A stretch of 64,000 nucleotides of DNA, taken from the NCBI GenBank assembly GCA_900473045.1, contig UCKS01000008.1:159591-223590 (forward strand). Direction: 5' to 3'. The DNA comes from Hyphomicrobiales bacterium (GTDB lineage: Bacteria > Pseudomonadota > Alphaproteobacteria > Rhizobiales > Rhizobiaceae). Positions within the stretch are counted from its first letter, which is position 1, and every line of letters begins with the position of its first letter. Both the position numbers and the translations under genes were made by a program. The notes beneath the pieces were generated by a model. The model had not been told where the DNA came from. It was given only the letters and a program-made list of their open reading frames with translations, and ran no database searches. Below, in pieces: positions 54,413-62,487 of this stretch.

Positions 54413-55677
54413 TGCTCTCCCTGTAAATCGGTATCGAGTTTGCGGACGGCCTCGAACAGGACAGCCGTGCCAAGCGCCACATCGTCATTTTCGGCCCATT
54501 CGTCCGGCGTATGTGACCGGCCCTCGCGGCAGGCGATGAAGATCATTGCCGATTTGGAAATTCGCGCCATCCACGCCGTGTCGTGCCCGGCTCCGGACGC
54601 CATACGACGGCGCTGGGCGCCGACACGATCACAGGCCTGTTCGAGATTGGCCATGACAAGTGGATCGGCGGGCGTTGGAAAATTGTCGGAAATCAGCTTT
54701 GGCGAGGCGATCGAGACGCCGGTCTCGCGCTGGATGTCGACAGCAGCCTGATCGATCTCGGCAATGAACCGCTCCATGTCAGGCCGTAGCTCCGCCCGCG
54801 CATCGATCAGGATACGGGCGCGTGACGGTACGACATTGGCGGCATTCGGCTCGATCGAGAACTCGCCGACGGTCGCGGTGAAATGCCCCTCGCCTTTGGC
54901 ATACTCCGTGGCCAGCCGCTCGACCTCGCCGACCATGCGCGCGGCCGCCACCAGCGCATCGCGCCTGTGGCCCATCGGCGTGGTGCCGGCATGATCCGCC
55001 TGACCGTCGAAGAGGATTTCGATGCGGGTAATACCGGCGATTGCCGTGACGATGCCGATATCACAGCGCTCGGCTTCCAGAACCGGCCCCTGTTCGATAT
55101 GCAGTTCCAGGAATGCCTTGATATCCGACCGCTTCTGCCCCGCCAGCCGCGACGGATCGCCGCCCACATCGATCATGCCTTGCCGCAGAGTGAGTTCTCC
55201 ATACATCCGGCTCAGCCAGCCGTCCGGGATCAGTCCCGCCAGACCACGGCTGCCGATGCAGGAGACGCCGAAGACCGACACTTCCTCGGCGAGGAAATCG
55301 ACAATCTCCAGATCGTGATCGAGCCGGATACCGGCATCACCAAGAGCCTGCGCGACTTCAAGGGCTGCGGCAACACCGGCAATGCCGTCAAAACGGCCCC
55401 CTTCGGGCACCGTATCGGAATGTGAACCGAGCATGATCGTCCCGAGCGCCGACTTGCGCCCCTTGCGGCGGCCGATCAGGTTTCCAGAAGCATCGATCCG
55501 CGTTTCCAGCCCGGCCGCCTTGAAGCGCTGTTCGAGAAAAGCCCGGCCTTCGAGAAACATCGGTGTAAACGCCCGGCGCGTATAGGGCTTGTCCGGCTCG
55601 GTGATGCGGGCGAGGCTCTTGATGAGATTGGCGATACGGCCGGCATTGACCGGAAGATTGGTTTGGACTGCAGCCAT
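54409..55677 (-). CDS. M20-family N-carbamoyl-L-amino acid hydrolase (likely N-carbamoylglutamate)
   Basis: This is a 422-residue Zn-dependent hydrolase of the allantoate amidohydrolase/beta-ureidopropionase group. The metal ligands are in LGSHSDTVPEGGRFDG, DFLAEEVSVFG and LELHIEQGPVLE; the dimer-domain motif is GQADHAGTTPMGHRRDA. It would release L-glutamate, CO2 and ammonia from N-carbamoyl-L-glutamate at the last step of ergothioneine catabolism. It overlaps the DUF917 gene by 4 bp and shares one base with the hydantoinase stop, so the three are translated as a unit. Confidence 0.87.
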   Translation of the reverse strand: MAAVQTNLPVNAGRIANLIKSLARITEPDKPYTRRAFTPMFLEGRAFLEQRFKAAGLETRIDASGNLIGRRKGRKSALGTIMLGSHSDTVPEGGRFDGIAGVAAALEVAQALGDAGIRLDHDLEIVDFLAEEVSVFGVSCIGSRGLAGLIPDGWLSRMYGELTLRQGMIDVGGDPSRLAGQKRSDIKAFLELHIEQGPVLEAERCDIGIVTAIAGITRIEILFDGQADHAGTTPMGHRRDALVAAARMVGEVERLATEYAKGEGHFTATVGEFSIEPNAANVVPSRARILIDARAELRPDMERFIAEIDQAAVDIQRETGVSIASPKLISDNFPTPADPLVMANLEQACDRVGAQRRRMASGAGHDTAWMARISKSAMIFIACREGRSHTPDEWAENDDVALGTAVLFEAVRKLDTDLQGEQ

Positions 55678-57056
55678 CAGACCGCCTCGCGCAGCTGCAG
55701 GCTGGCGAGCGGCCGGATGAACAGACCAGTGCCCGGCGTTGCCAGCACCGACTTGCCGTCGAAAACCCGTACGCCCCGGTTATAGGTCGCCGCTACCCGC
55801 CAAGGCAGACGAATGCCATTATAGGGCGACCAACCGACGACATTGTTTCCGCTTTCAGCCGCATCGTAGGTATAGCCGTCCGGCGTCAGCAGGACGATAT
55901 CAGCATCCTTGCCCACCTCGAGCGCACCCTTCTGATGATCCAGCCGGAAATGGCGGGCGGGATTGAGCGACATCAGTTCGGCGGCCCGCGTCAACGGAAT
56001 GCCGCGCTCGAGCAGGCCCTTGACGAACAGCGGGATCATCACTTCCAGCCCCGGAACGCCGGACGCGTTGGCGAGCATATCCGGATTGGTCTTGCGGTTT
56101 TCCGACCAGCTGACGTGATCGGTCGAAACCATCGTCACCTTGCCGTCGGCCACATGGCGCCAGAGCTTTTCGACCTCGGCGCGCGGCCGGATCGGCGGAT
56201 TGATCTTGGCCTTGCCGCCCAGCCGCTTCACGTCGTTTTCTTCGTCGAGGACAAGGTAGTGGATGCAGCATTCGATGGTGGCGCGGAAACCCTGGGCACG
56301 GTAGGCGCTGGCGATATCGTAGCCGCGCCCGACCGAGCAATGCACGACATGGGCCGGGCAGCCGGTCGCAGCCCCCGTCTCATAGATCTGGTTGGTGGCG
56401 AGCAGTTCCGTCAGCGGCGGACGCGACAGGCCGTGGGCACGGTAATCGGTAATGCCGGCCGCCTTGACCTTGTCGATCGCGGCCCGCACCGCCTCGTCAT
56501 CCTCGTTATGAACACCAGCCGTCAGACCCGTTGGCGCAATCGCCGCGAAACAATCCTGCAGCAATCGGGCTGGAATGCGCGGAAACCGTTTCGGATCCGT
56601 TCCGAATGTGGAAAACTTGAAGGCGGCAACGCCGGCCTCGACCATCTCGCCGATCCGCGCCGGGCCTTCGTCCGGATCGATCGTGCCGTAGAGCGCGAAA
56701 TCGACGCGCGCCTGTTTTCCGGCATGATCGATCTTGCGCCGGACGGCATCGGCCGAGCAGACCAGATCGCCTTCATCATAGGGCATGTCGACAATGGTGG
56801 TGACGCCGCCAGCTGCCGCCGAACGCGTCGACCAGATGAAATCCTCCTGGTCCTTCTGCGAGAGCGAATGCACCTGCGCATCGATGGCGCCGGGCAGGAT
56901 CAGCGCATTGCCGAGATCATCGCGTTCACGCGCTGCCGGCATGGCCCCTTGCCCGACAAGAGCGACCTTGCCATCGCGCACGGCGACAAATCCGCCTTCG
57001 ACGATGCGATCGGCAAGAACCACGGTGCCTTTCAGAACCAGATCGAAGTCAGCCAT
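55677..57056 (-). CDS. Dihydropyrimidinase/dihydroorotase family hydantoinase
   Basis: This is a 459-residue cyclic amidohydrolase. Metal-site features are the PGAIDAQVHS segment (first His of the usual HxH is Gln, as in some dihydroorotase-like members), the carboxylatable Lys in AAFKFSTFG, HNEDDEAVR, HVVHCSVG and the catalytic Asp in VSTDHVSW. By context it would open hydantoin-5-propionate to N-carbamoyl-L-glutamate. It starts 12 bp after the ammonia-lyase homologue, behind AAGGGAGACAAGG, and shares one base with the next gene. Allantoinase is the other possibility, but no urate genes are present. Confidence 0.85.
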   Translation of the reverse strand: MADFDLVLKGTVVLADRIVEGGFVAVRDGKVALVGQGAMPAARERDDLGNALILPGAIDAQVHSLSQKDQEDFIWSTRSAAAGGVTTIVDMPYDEGDLVCSADAVRRKIDHAGKQARVDFALYGTIDPDEGPARIGEMVEAGVAAFKFSTFGTDPKRFPRIPARLLQDCFAAIAPTGLTAGVHNEDDEAVRAAIDKVKAAGITDYRAHGLSRPPLTELLATNQIYETGAATGCPAHVVHCSVGRGYDIASAYRAQGFRATIECCIHYLVLDEENDVKRLGGKAKINPPIRPRAEVEKLWRHVADGKVTMVSTDHVSWSENRKTNPDMLANASGVPGLEVMIPLFVKGLLERGIPLTRAAELMSLNPARHFRLDHQKGALEVGKDADIVLLTPDGYTYDAAESGNNVVGWSPYNGIRLPWRVAATYNRGVRVFDGKSVLATPGTGLFIRPLASLQLREAV

Positions 57057-57068
57057 CCCTTGTCTCCC

Positions 57069-58607
57069 TTACTGTCCGAGCGCGAAGAAATCGTCGAATT
57101 CCGGCATCGGCGCTGCCGCGACAATCGCCTCAAGCAGGCGGCCGCAGGCAAAATCACGGTGCAGAACATCGATCTCCTTGGAGAGCGGCCGGTCCTTGAG
57201 ATAGGTCGGGCTGACGGCCCGCACCCTCTCATAGGCGATCTGGGTGACACCCCGCGGCGTATCGCCCAGGAGATCGACGGCCTGGGCCGACAGCATCGCC
57301 TCGATCGCCGCCATCTGCCGGAGATCGCGCACCTGCGTTTCCATGCGCTCGACGATCAGCGGCAGGAAGGTTGCCTCCTCTTCCAGCCCGCCGGCAACGA
57401 CGATCGACTGTGCCGACAAGGGGACCGCCAGCGACTGGACGCGCATATAAAGTTCTACCACCAGCTTCATCACCGGGCCAAGGCCGCTGGCGATTTCGCC
57501 CGGCGCGACCAGGTTGATCGGCAGGTTTCGCCGAACGCCATTGGAGAGAAGAATGCAGCGGTTCAGCACGTTGCGTGCCACATGCGAAAAGGCAATCTGC
57601 GCCGTCTCGATATAAAGCGTCGTTGTCAAGGGAAGCGAGGCGCCGGAGGCATGGACCTGTCCGCCCAACACCACCGGATTGTCATCCGACAGATAGGTCG
57701 CATCGACCAGCCGTTCGGCGGCAACCAGCAGCGTATCAACGGCGGCGCCAAAAACCTGCGCGGTCATGCGCAGGCTTAAGGGATCATGGATGGCAGTTGG
57801 CAGCGGCCAGTCGACGCAATCGGACTGGCCATAGAGCCACGAGCCGACCAACGCTTCACCGCGCGTTCCCAGCGTTGCCGCCACCCGCCACGGATCGGCA
57901 GAAGCACCGAGCGCCAGCGACGACATCAGCCCAGTGGTCATCAGCACACGCACGGCCGAAGCGGCTTCGCGCAGGACGTCGGCAGCGGCGGCGAAGGCTG
58001 TGGCGTTGACGCTAAGGGCCGCCAGCGCATCGCGCGGCTGCATGACGAAAGGCTCGAGCCCGGCGCGATGCAGCGCTTCACCGGCCTCGATCTGCTCACC
58101 CTGGAAGAAGGCCTGGCCAGTTCCGGTCAGTACCGAGGCGACCTGACCCATCAGGCCGATATCGGCGCAACCGATCGAGCCATGGCGATGGACGGCGGGA
58201 ACGACGCCGCGCTGCAAAAGAGCAAGGAACGCCTTGACGAGATCGACGCTGCAGCCGGTATGGCCGCCCAGCGCCGTATTGATGCGGATGGCAATGGCCT
58301 TGCGCACGATGGTTTTTGAAAACAGCGGGCCAGTGCCGAAATGATGAGCCTTGACCAGCGCCGTGTTGAATTCCGAGAGATCATCGACCGTCCACAGCCG
58401 GTCCTTCATCGAGCCGACACCGGTATTGGCACCATAGACCGGCAGGCCCATGGCGATACGGTCGGCGATCACTTTGTGTGCGGCCTCGACCCGTTCGAAC
58501 GACTGGTCGGCAATGACAGGCACGAACAGGCCGGAGCCGATTTTCTCCAGTGCGGAGAAGTCCAGCGGGTTACCGTTGAGGACGATGGTTTTCATCGATG
58601 CATGCAT
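57069..58607 (-). CDS. Histidine ammonia-lyase family protein without MIO motif, probable ergothionase
   Basis: This 512-residue protein has the HAL/PAL fold. YGANTGVGSMKDR (58-70) supplies the conserved tyrosine loop. At the site where HAL has Ala-Ser-Gly, which cyclises to the MIO cofactor, it has Cys-Ala-Asp (147-149, in HGSIGCADIGLMG). Ergothionases, which eliminate trimethylamine from ergothioneine to give thiourocanate, are HAL homologues lacking MIO because trimethylamine is already a good leaving group. The start is placed at ATG 58607, seven bases after AAGGTGAG; GTG at 58619 is also open. It is the first gene of the operon. Confidence 0.83.
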   Translation of the reverse strand: MHASMKTIVLNGNPLDFSALEKIGSGLFVPVIADQSFERVEAAHKVIADRIAMGLPVYGANTGVGSMKDRLWTVDDLSEFNTALVKAHHFGTGPLFSKTIVRKAIAIRINTALGGHTGCSVDLVKAFLALLQRGVVPAVHRHGSIGCADIGLMGQVASVLTGTGQAFFQGEQIEAGEALHRAGLEPFVMQPRDALAALSVNATAFAAAADVLREAASAVRVLMTTGLMSSLALGASADPWRVAATLGTRGEALVGSWLYGQSDCVDWPLPTAIHDPLSLRMTAQVFGAAVDTLLVAAERLVDATYLSDDNPVVLGGQVHASGASLPLTTTLYIETAQIAFSHVARNVLNRCILLSNGVRRNLPINLVAPGEIASGLGPVMKLVVELYMRVQSLAVPLSAQSIVVAGGLEEEATFLPLIVERMETQVRDLRQMAAIEAMLSAQAVDLLGDTPRGVTQIAYERVRAVSPTYLKDRPLSKEIDVLHRDFACGRLLEAIVAAAPMPEFDDFFALGQ

Positions 58608-58648
58608 GCTTTGACTCACCTTGTTGGCGCCATGCTATGCCCAATACC

Positions 58649-58681
58649 CATGTTTGTGTTATATCCCAAAAATGAAACATG
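58649..58681. promoter_or_regulatory. Inverted repeat in the ergothionase/LysR divergent promoter
   Basis: CATGTTT and AAACATG are perfect 7-base arms 19 bases apart in the 138-bp gap between the divergent ergothionase and LysR-type genes. The position suits a regulator site controlling both. The arm spacing is longer than the classic T-N11-A LysR box, so the assignment is tentative. Confidence 0.4.
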
Positions 58682-58745
58682 AGATGTCGATAACGGTACA
58701 GACGGAGACCGTTCTCTCTTTTCACTTCTGAGGACCAAACCGCCG

Positions 58746-60137
58746 ATGGACATCGCCACCCTTGCCCTTGTTCACGCGATCCTGGAAGAGCGCGGCATCC
58801 GCCGGGCGGCGAACGCAAGCGGCAGACCGCCTGCAAGCGTCAGCGCGGCGCTGAAACGCTTCGAAGCCGCCATCGCCGTGCCGCTTGTCCGGCGCGAGCG
58901 CGGCAATCTTGTGCCGACGCTGGAAGCCCAGAGCCGGATGGTGGACCTTGCGGCCGCAAACGAGGCGATCCAATCGCTGTTACGGCCTGCACCTCAGCAA
59001 TCGCCCCGGATTTTTCAACCGGCTCCCGCTTCTCCCCAGCGGGGAGAAGGTGGCCCAAAGGGCCGGATGAGGGGGACGACCAGTTCCGAAATCGCGGAAA
59101 CGCGCCCCTCATCGCCTCGCATTAGTTCGGCAATTCTCCCCGTGGGGGAGAAGGGAGAGACCGTCGCCAACGCTGACATTCCTGGTTCGATATACGTCCA
59201 ACCAATACCCTCGATCAGCCTCACCGCGCTGGAGCGCTTCGTCACGGTCGCCCGCAGCGGCAGTATTCGCGGCGCGGCGAAGGCATCGGCAACCGGCCAG
59301 CCGCAATTGACGCGGCAGATGAACGACCTGGAACGGGATCTCGGCTACACGCTGCTCTCCCGTTCGCCATCCGGCATCACCTGTACGGCCGAAGGGCTGG
59401 CGGCGATCCCGATCATCGAAAATCTGCTGGAGATCTGGCGCAGGTTGTCGCGCGCGTCCGGCGACCGGTTCCGCCGGGCAGCGGCAACCTGGCGGTTCGG
59501 CTCGGTCATGCCGCTGGGGCCTGAAAGCGAGATCGCCCGAATGCTGGCGGCGTTGACGGCCAAGTGGCATCGCGCCCGCCCGCGCCAGCCGCTGTTCGTC
59601 TCCAGCACCACCGCCGACGAACTGATCGCCGGGCTGAAGAACCGCCACTTCGACGTGGTGCTGCTTGATCTTGAAACCTTCCCGGCCGAGTTCGAAGGCA
59701 GGCTGATCTCGCGCACGCCGCTGGCGCTGGCCGGTCATCCATCGCTGTTTGCCAGACACGGTGACGATATCGGCGGACTGCTGCAATCCAATCCCATCGC
59801 CGTACCCAGCCTCAAGAGCGGGCTGCGCCAGCAGGCGGCGCATTTCATCGAGGCGACGCTCACCGAACAGGAGCGCAACAGGCTGACATTGACCGAGGTC
59901 GATTCGATCCCCGTCATCCTCAACCTAGTGATGGACCACGGCTATCTCTCCGTACTGCCGGAAAGCTCAGCCGCCCGCGTGCGACATCCCCCCGCGATGC
60001 GCAGGCTTGGTCCCGGCTATATGCAGAGCCTGTCGCTGGCCTGGCAGAAAAACGCGCTCTCCCGGCAGGTGGCGGAAGCCATGCTGGGCATGATGCAGGC
60101 AGAGCGGACATACGATATTGCAGTTGCCCGCGATTGA
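58746..60137 (+). CDS. LysR-type regulator with two HTH domains
   Basis: This is a 463-residue protein, far longer than the roughly 300 of ordinary LysR regulators. Residues 5-60 form one LysR-like HTH (IRRAANASGRPPASVSAALKR), 158-218 a second (SIRGAAKASATGQPQLTRQM), and 240-463 the periplasmic-binding-like effector domain. The linker (about 94-140) is encoded by a palindromic repeat element in frame. It is divergent from the ergothionase operon and is the obvious candidate regulator. A fused pair of regulators or a duplicated DNA-binding domain are both possible origins. Confidence 0.85.
   Translation: MDIATLALVHAILEERGIRRAANASGRPPASVSAALKRFEAAIAVPLVRRERGNLVPTLEAQSRMVDLAAANEAIQSLLRPAPQQSPRIFQPAPASPQRGEGGPKGRMRGTTSSEIAETRPSSPRISSAILPVGEKGETVANADIPGSIYVQPIPSISLTALERFVTVARSGSIRGAAKASATGQPQLTRQMNDLERDLGYTLLSRSPSGITCTAEGLAAIPIIENLLEIWRRLSRASGDRFRRAAATWRFGSVMPLGPESEIARMLAALTAKWHRARPRQPLFVSSTTADELIAGLKNRHFDVVLLDLETFPAEFEGRLISRTPLALAGHPSLFARHGDDIGGLLQSNPIAVPSLKSGLRQQAAHFIEATLTEQERNRLTLTEVDSIPVILNLVMDHGYLSVLPESSAARVRHPPAMRRLGPGYMQSLSLAWQKNALSRQVAEAMLGMMQAERTYDIAVARD
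59029..59157. repeat. Palindromic repeat element translated inside a regulator gene
   Basis: CTTCTCCCCAGCGGGGAGAAG (a near-perfect hairpin) starts the element; GGCCCAAAGGGCC and GGATGAGGGG follow, then a second part with CCCCTCATCGCC and CTCCCCGTGGGGGAG. This is the pattern of rhizobial intergenic mosaic (RIME-like) repeats. Here it keeps the reading frame open through the LysR-type gene and forms the low-complexity linker between its two HTH domains. Confidence 0.7.
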
Positions 60138-60221
60138 ATCATTTCCTCCACGTCAGACGCCAAGCAACTGATCGGGCTGACGAATCCGTCAACCGTTGAA
60201 TCGATACATGAACGCCTTGAA

Positions 60222-61193
60222 TCAACTCGTGAGCTTGATGCGCTTTCGCGTCTCGCTGGGGCTTTCGCGGTAGTGGGCGCGATAACTGCGCGAAAAGGCC
60301 GAGGACGAATTGAACCCGGTGGCGGCGGCGATATCGGCAAAATCGGCCCGGGTCTCGATCACGTTGCGCCGCGCAGCATTCAGCCTGAGCGCTAGGTAAT
60401 GGGCATGCGGCGCCACACCCATCGTCTCCTGAAACAGATCCTGCAGATGGCGGGCGCTGACCCCCGCCCTGCGCGCAAGACGGTTGAGCGTCAAGGGCGC
60501 GTCGACGGTCTCCTCCATCAACTTGACCGCCGCCCCCACGCGGGCGTCGAGGATGCGCATATTGCCGATGGCAGGCATCTGCAAGAGATCGCCGCGCGTG
60601 CGCTCCTGCTCGTAGATGAACAGGCGGGAGACTTCGAGCGCCAGCGAATAGCTGTGCTGACGGCGGATCAGTTCCAGCATCAGGTCGAGCGTCGGCAACG
60701 ACCCGCCGGTGGTGATCCGCTTGCCGTCGATAACGAAACGCTCGCGCACCATGGTGATCTGCGGATAGGCCGCAGTGAAATCCTCAAAATCCTCCCAATG
60801 GTTGGTGGCCGAGAAATTGTCGAGCAGGCTGGTCTCAGCCAGAAACCAGGAGCCCGCCTCGATCCCGGCCACGACCTCGCGATGCCGGGCTGTTCGAGAC
60901 AGGAGCATCTTCAGCTGGGTGGTTGCATAAGCCCGCCAATTGTAGCTCGACAGCACGAACAGCGGCGCCGTCTCGTTTTGCGGCCGGAAGGGCCCGGCAA
61001 CGGGGATCGGAATGCCGCTCTTGGTTTCGATCGCCTGGCCGTCCGGGCTGAAAATCGCCCAGTCGTAGAGCGTTTTTCCGGCAATGCGGTTTGCCGCGCG
61101 AAGCGGTTCGATCACCGATGCGACGAGGATCAGATTGGTCTCCGGCAACACCAGCAGATCGATATGCTGGGTCCCGTCCCTTGGAACGAGCAT
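60222..61193 (-). CDS. GlxA/CdhR-like AraC-family transcriptional regulator
   Basis: This 323-residue protein has an N-terminal DJ-1/PfpI-like (GATase1) domain (about 10-190) in which FVLSSYNWRAY and VVAGIEAGSWFLAE mark the elbow region without the catalytic Cys, and a C-terminal AraC HTH (about 225-320; LTLNRLARRAGVSARHLQDLF). This is the architecture of CdhR and GbdR, which control carnitine and glycine-betaine catabolism. It is divergent from a BKACE gene and near a carnitine dehydrogenase. The start at 61193 is behind GGAGATGGACGA. Confidence 0.87.
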   Translation of the reverse strand: MLVPRDGTQHIDLLVLPETNLILVASVIEPLRAANRIAGKTLYDWAIFSPDGQAIETKSGIPIPVAGPFRPQNETAPLFVLSSYNWRAYATTQLKMLLSRTARHREVVAGIEAGSWFLAETSLLDNFSATNHWEDFEDFTAAYPQITMVRERFVIDGKRITTGGSLPTLDLMLELIRRQHSYSLALEVSRLFIYEQERTRGDLLQMPAIGNMRILDARVGAAVKLMEETVDAPLTLNRLARRAGVSARHLQDLFQETMGVAPHAHYLALRLNAARRNVIETRADFADIAAATGFNSSSAFSRSYRAHYRESPSETRKRIKLTS

Positions 61194-61301
61194 TCGTCCA
61201 TCTCCGGCTTTGATTTCTGAAAATGTATAACACACATCCGCAAAAGGAAAGCAGAGCGGTTAGTCTTGGCTCAATGGCGACAAGAACAAGGGGAGGCTTT
61301 T

Positions 61302-62204
61302 ATGCCACTGAGCATGAACCGCGACGTTTTCATCACCTGTGCCGTCACCGGATCCGGCGATACCGCCGGCAAGTCGCCGCATGTGCCAAGATCGCCAAAA
61401 CAGATTGCAGCCTCAGCCATCGATGCCGCCAAGGCCGGTGCCGCGATCGTCCACTGCCACGTGCGCGATCCCGACACCGGCGCACCGAGCCGCCGCAACG
61501 ACCTCTACAAGGAAGTCACCGACCTCATCCGCTCCGCCGATGTCGACGTGGTCCTCAACCTGACGGCCGGCATGGGCGGCGACATGATTTTCGGCAATGT
61601 CGAAAACCCTCTGCCGCTCAACCCCAACGGCACCGACATGGCCGGCGCCACCGAGCGCGTGTCCCACGTTGCCGAATGCCTGCCGGAAATCTGCACGCTC
61701 GATTGCGGCACGATGAATTTCTCGCTCGGCGATTACGTCATGACCAACACACCGTCGATGCTGCGCGCCATGGCCAAGATGATGACCGACCTCGGCGTCC
61801 GTCCGGAAATCGAAGCCTTCGATACCGGCCATCTGTGGTTCGCCAAGCAGCTCGTCGAGGAAGGCCTGATCGAGGACCCGGTCCTCATCCAGCTCTGCAT
61901 GGGCATTCCCTGGGGGGCGCCCGATGACCTCAACACCTTCATGGCGATGGTTAACAACGTGCCGGCGAGCTGGACCTTCTCGGCCTTCTCGATCGGCCGC
62001 AATGCGCTCGCCTATCCCGCCGCAGCCGTTCTCGCCGGCGGCAATGTCCGTGTCGGCCTGGAAGACAATCTCTACATCGGCAAGGGTCAGCTCGCCACCA
62101 ACGCCCAGCTCGTCGAAAAAGCCGTTGGCGTCATCGAAGGCATGGGCGCAAAGATCATCGGCCCGGCCGAAGTGCGCGAGAAGCTGAAACTGACGAAGCG
62201 GTAG
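61302..62204 (+). CDS. BKACE (DUF849) enzyme, probable dehydrocarnitine cleavage enzyme
   Basis: This is a 300-residue beta-keto acid cleavage enzyme, TIM-barrel fold, Zn-dependent. Family blocks are CAVTGSGDTAGKSPHVPRSP, AIVHCHVRDPDTGAPSR (metal His pair HCH) and VGLEDNLYIGKGQLATNAQLV. In carnitine breakdown this family splits 3-dehydrocarnitine with acetyl-CoA into betainyl-CoA and acetoacetate. The partner dehydrogenase-thioesterase lies 283 bp downstream. The start at 61302 follows GGGAGGCTTTT. Confidence 0.9.
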   Translation: MPLSMNRDVFITCAVTGSGDTAGKSPHVPRSPKQIAASAIDAAKAGAAIVHCHVRDPDTGAPSRRNDLYKEVTDLIRSADVDVVLNLTAGMGGDMIFGNVENPLPLNPNGTDMAGATERVSHVAECLPEICTLDCGTMNFSLGDYVMTNTPSMLRAMAKMMTDLGVRPEIEAFDTGHLWFAKQLVEEGLIEDPVLIQLCMGIPWGAPDDLNTFMAMVNNVPASWTFSAFSIGRNALAYPAAAVLAGGNVRVGLEDNLYIGKGQLATNAQLVEKAVGVIEGMGAKIIGPAEVREKLKLTKR

Positions 62205-62225
62205 GAATTGCGTTTTGGGGCGGTT

Positions 62226-62440
62226 TCACCCCTCACCAAGCGCGCCCGGGCACTCAGCTTCGCTTCGTACGGGCTTGCTAATCCTCTCCCGCAAGGGGAG
62301 AGGTAGGAACCGCAGCAACGCCTTGCTTTACGGCGGACCAGGAGCTTGCGGCACGTTTCCTCTCCCCTTGCGGGAGGGGACAGTTCATCCCCGAAAGGCG
62401 CAGCCGATCGGCTGGATGAACTTGGTGAGGGGTATCACGC
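62226..62440. repeat. Rhizobial-type palindromic intergenic repeat
   Basis: In the 283-bp gap between the BKACE and carnitine dehydrogenase genes, CCTCTCCCGCAAGGGGAGAGG (about 62283-62303) and CCTCTCCCCTTGCGGGAGGGG (about 62360-62380) are inverted copies of the same short unit, flanked by CCTCACCAAG and TTGGTGAGGGG at the outer ends. This makes one large imperfect palindrome. No gene is seen here. Similar sequence begins again at 63983. Confidence 0.65.
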
Positions 62441-62487
62441 GCACCGCCCAATGACAGACCGAATTTCTTAAAGAGGGTAGAACACCA

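Noticed and set aside
51210..58607. Histidine utilisation (hut) operon
   Set aside because: hutH- and hutU-like genes are present, but the MIO triad and the urocanase cysteine are missing, hutI is absent, and DUF917, hydantoinase and carbamoyl hydrolase genes are present instead. The ergothioneine pathway explains all five.
59029..59157. Frameshift or pseudogene break in the LysR-type gene
   Set aside because: The frame stays open through the repeat and both flanking parts are well-formed HTH and effector domains, so the gene is read as intact.
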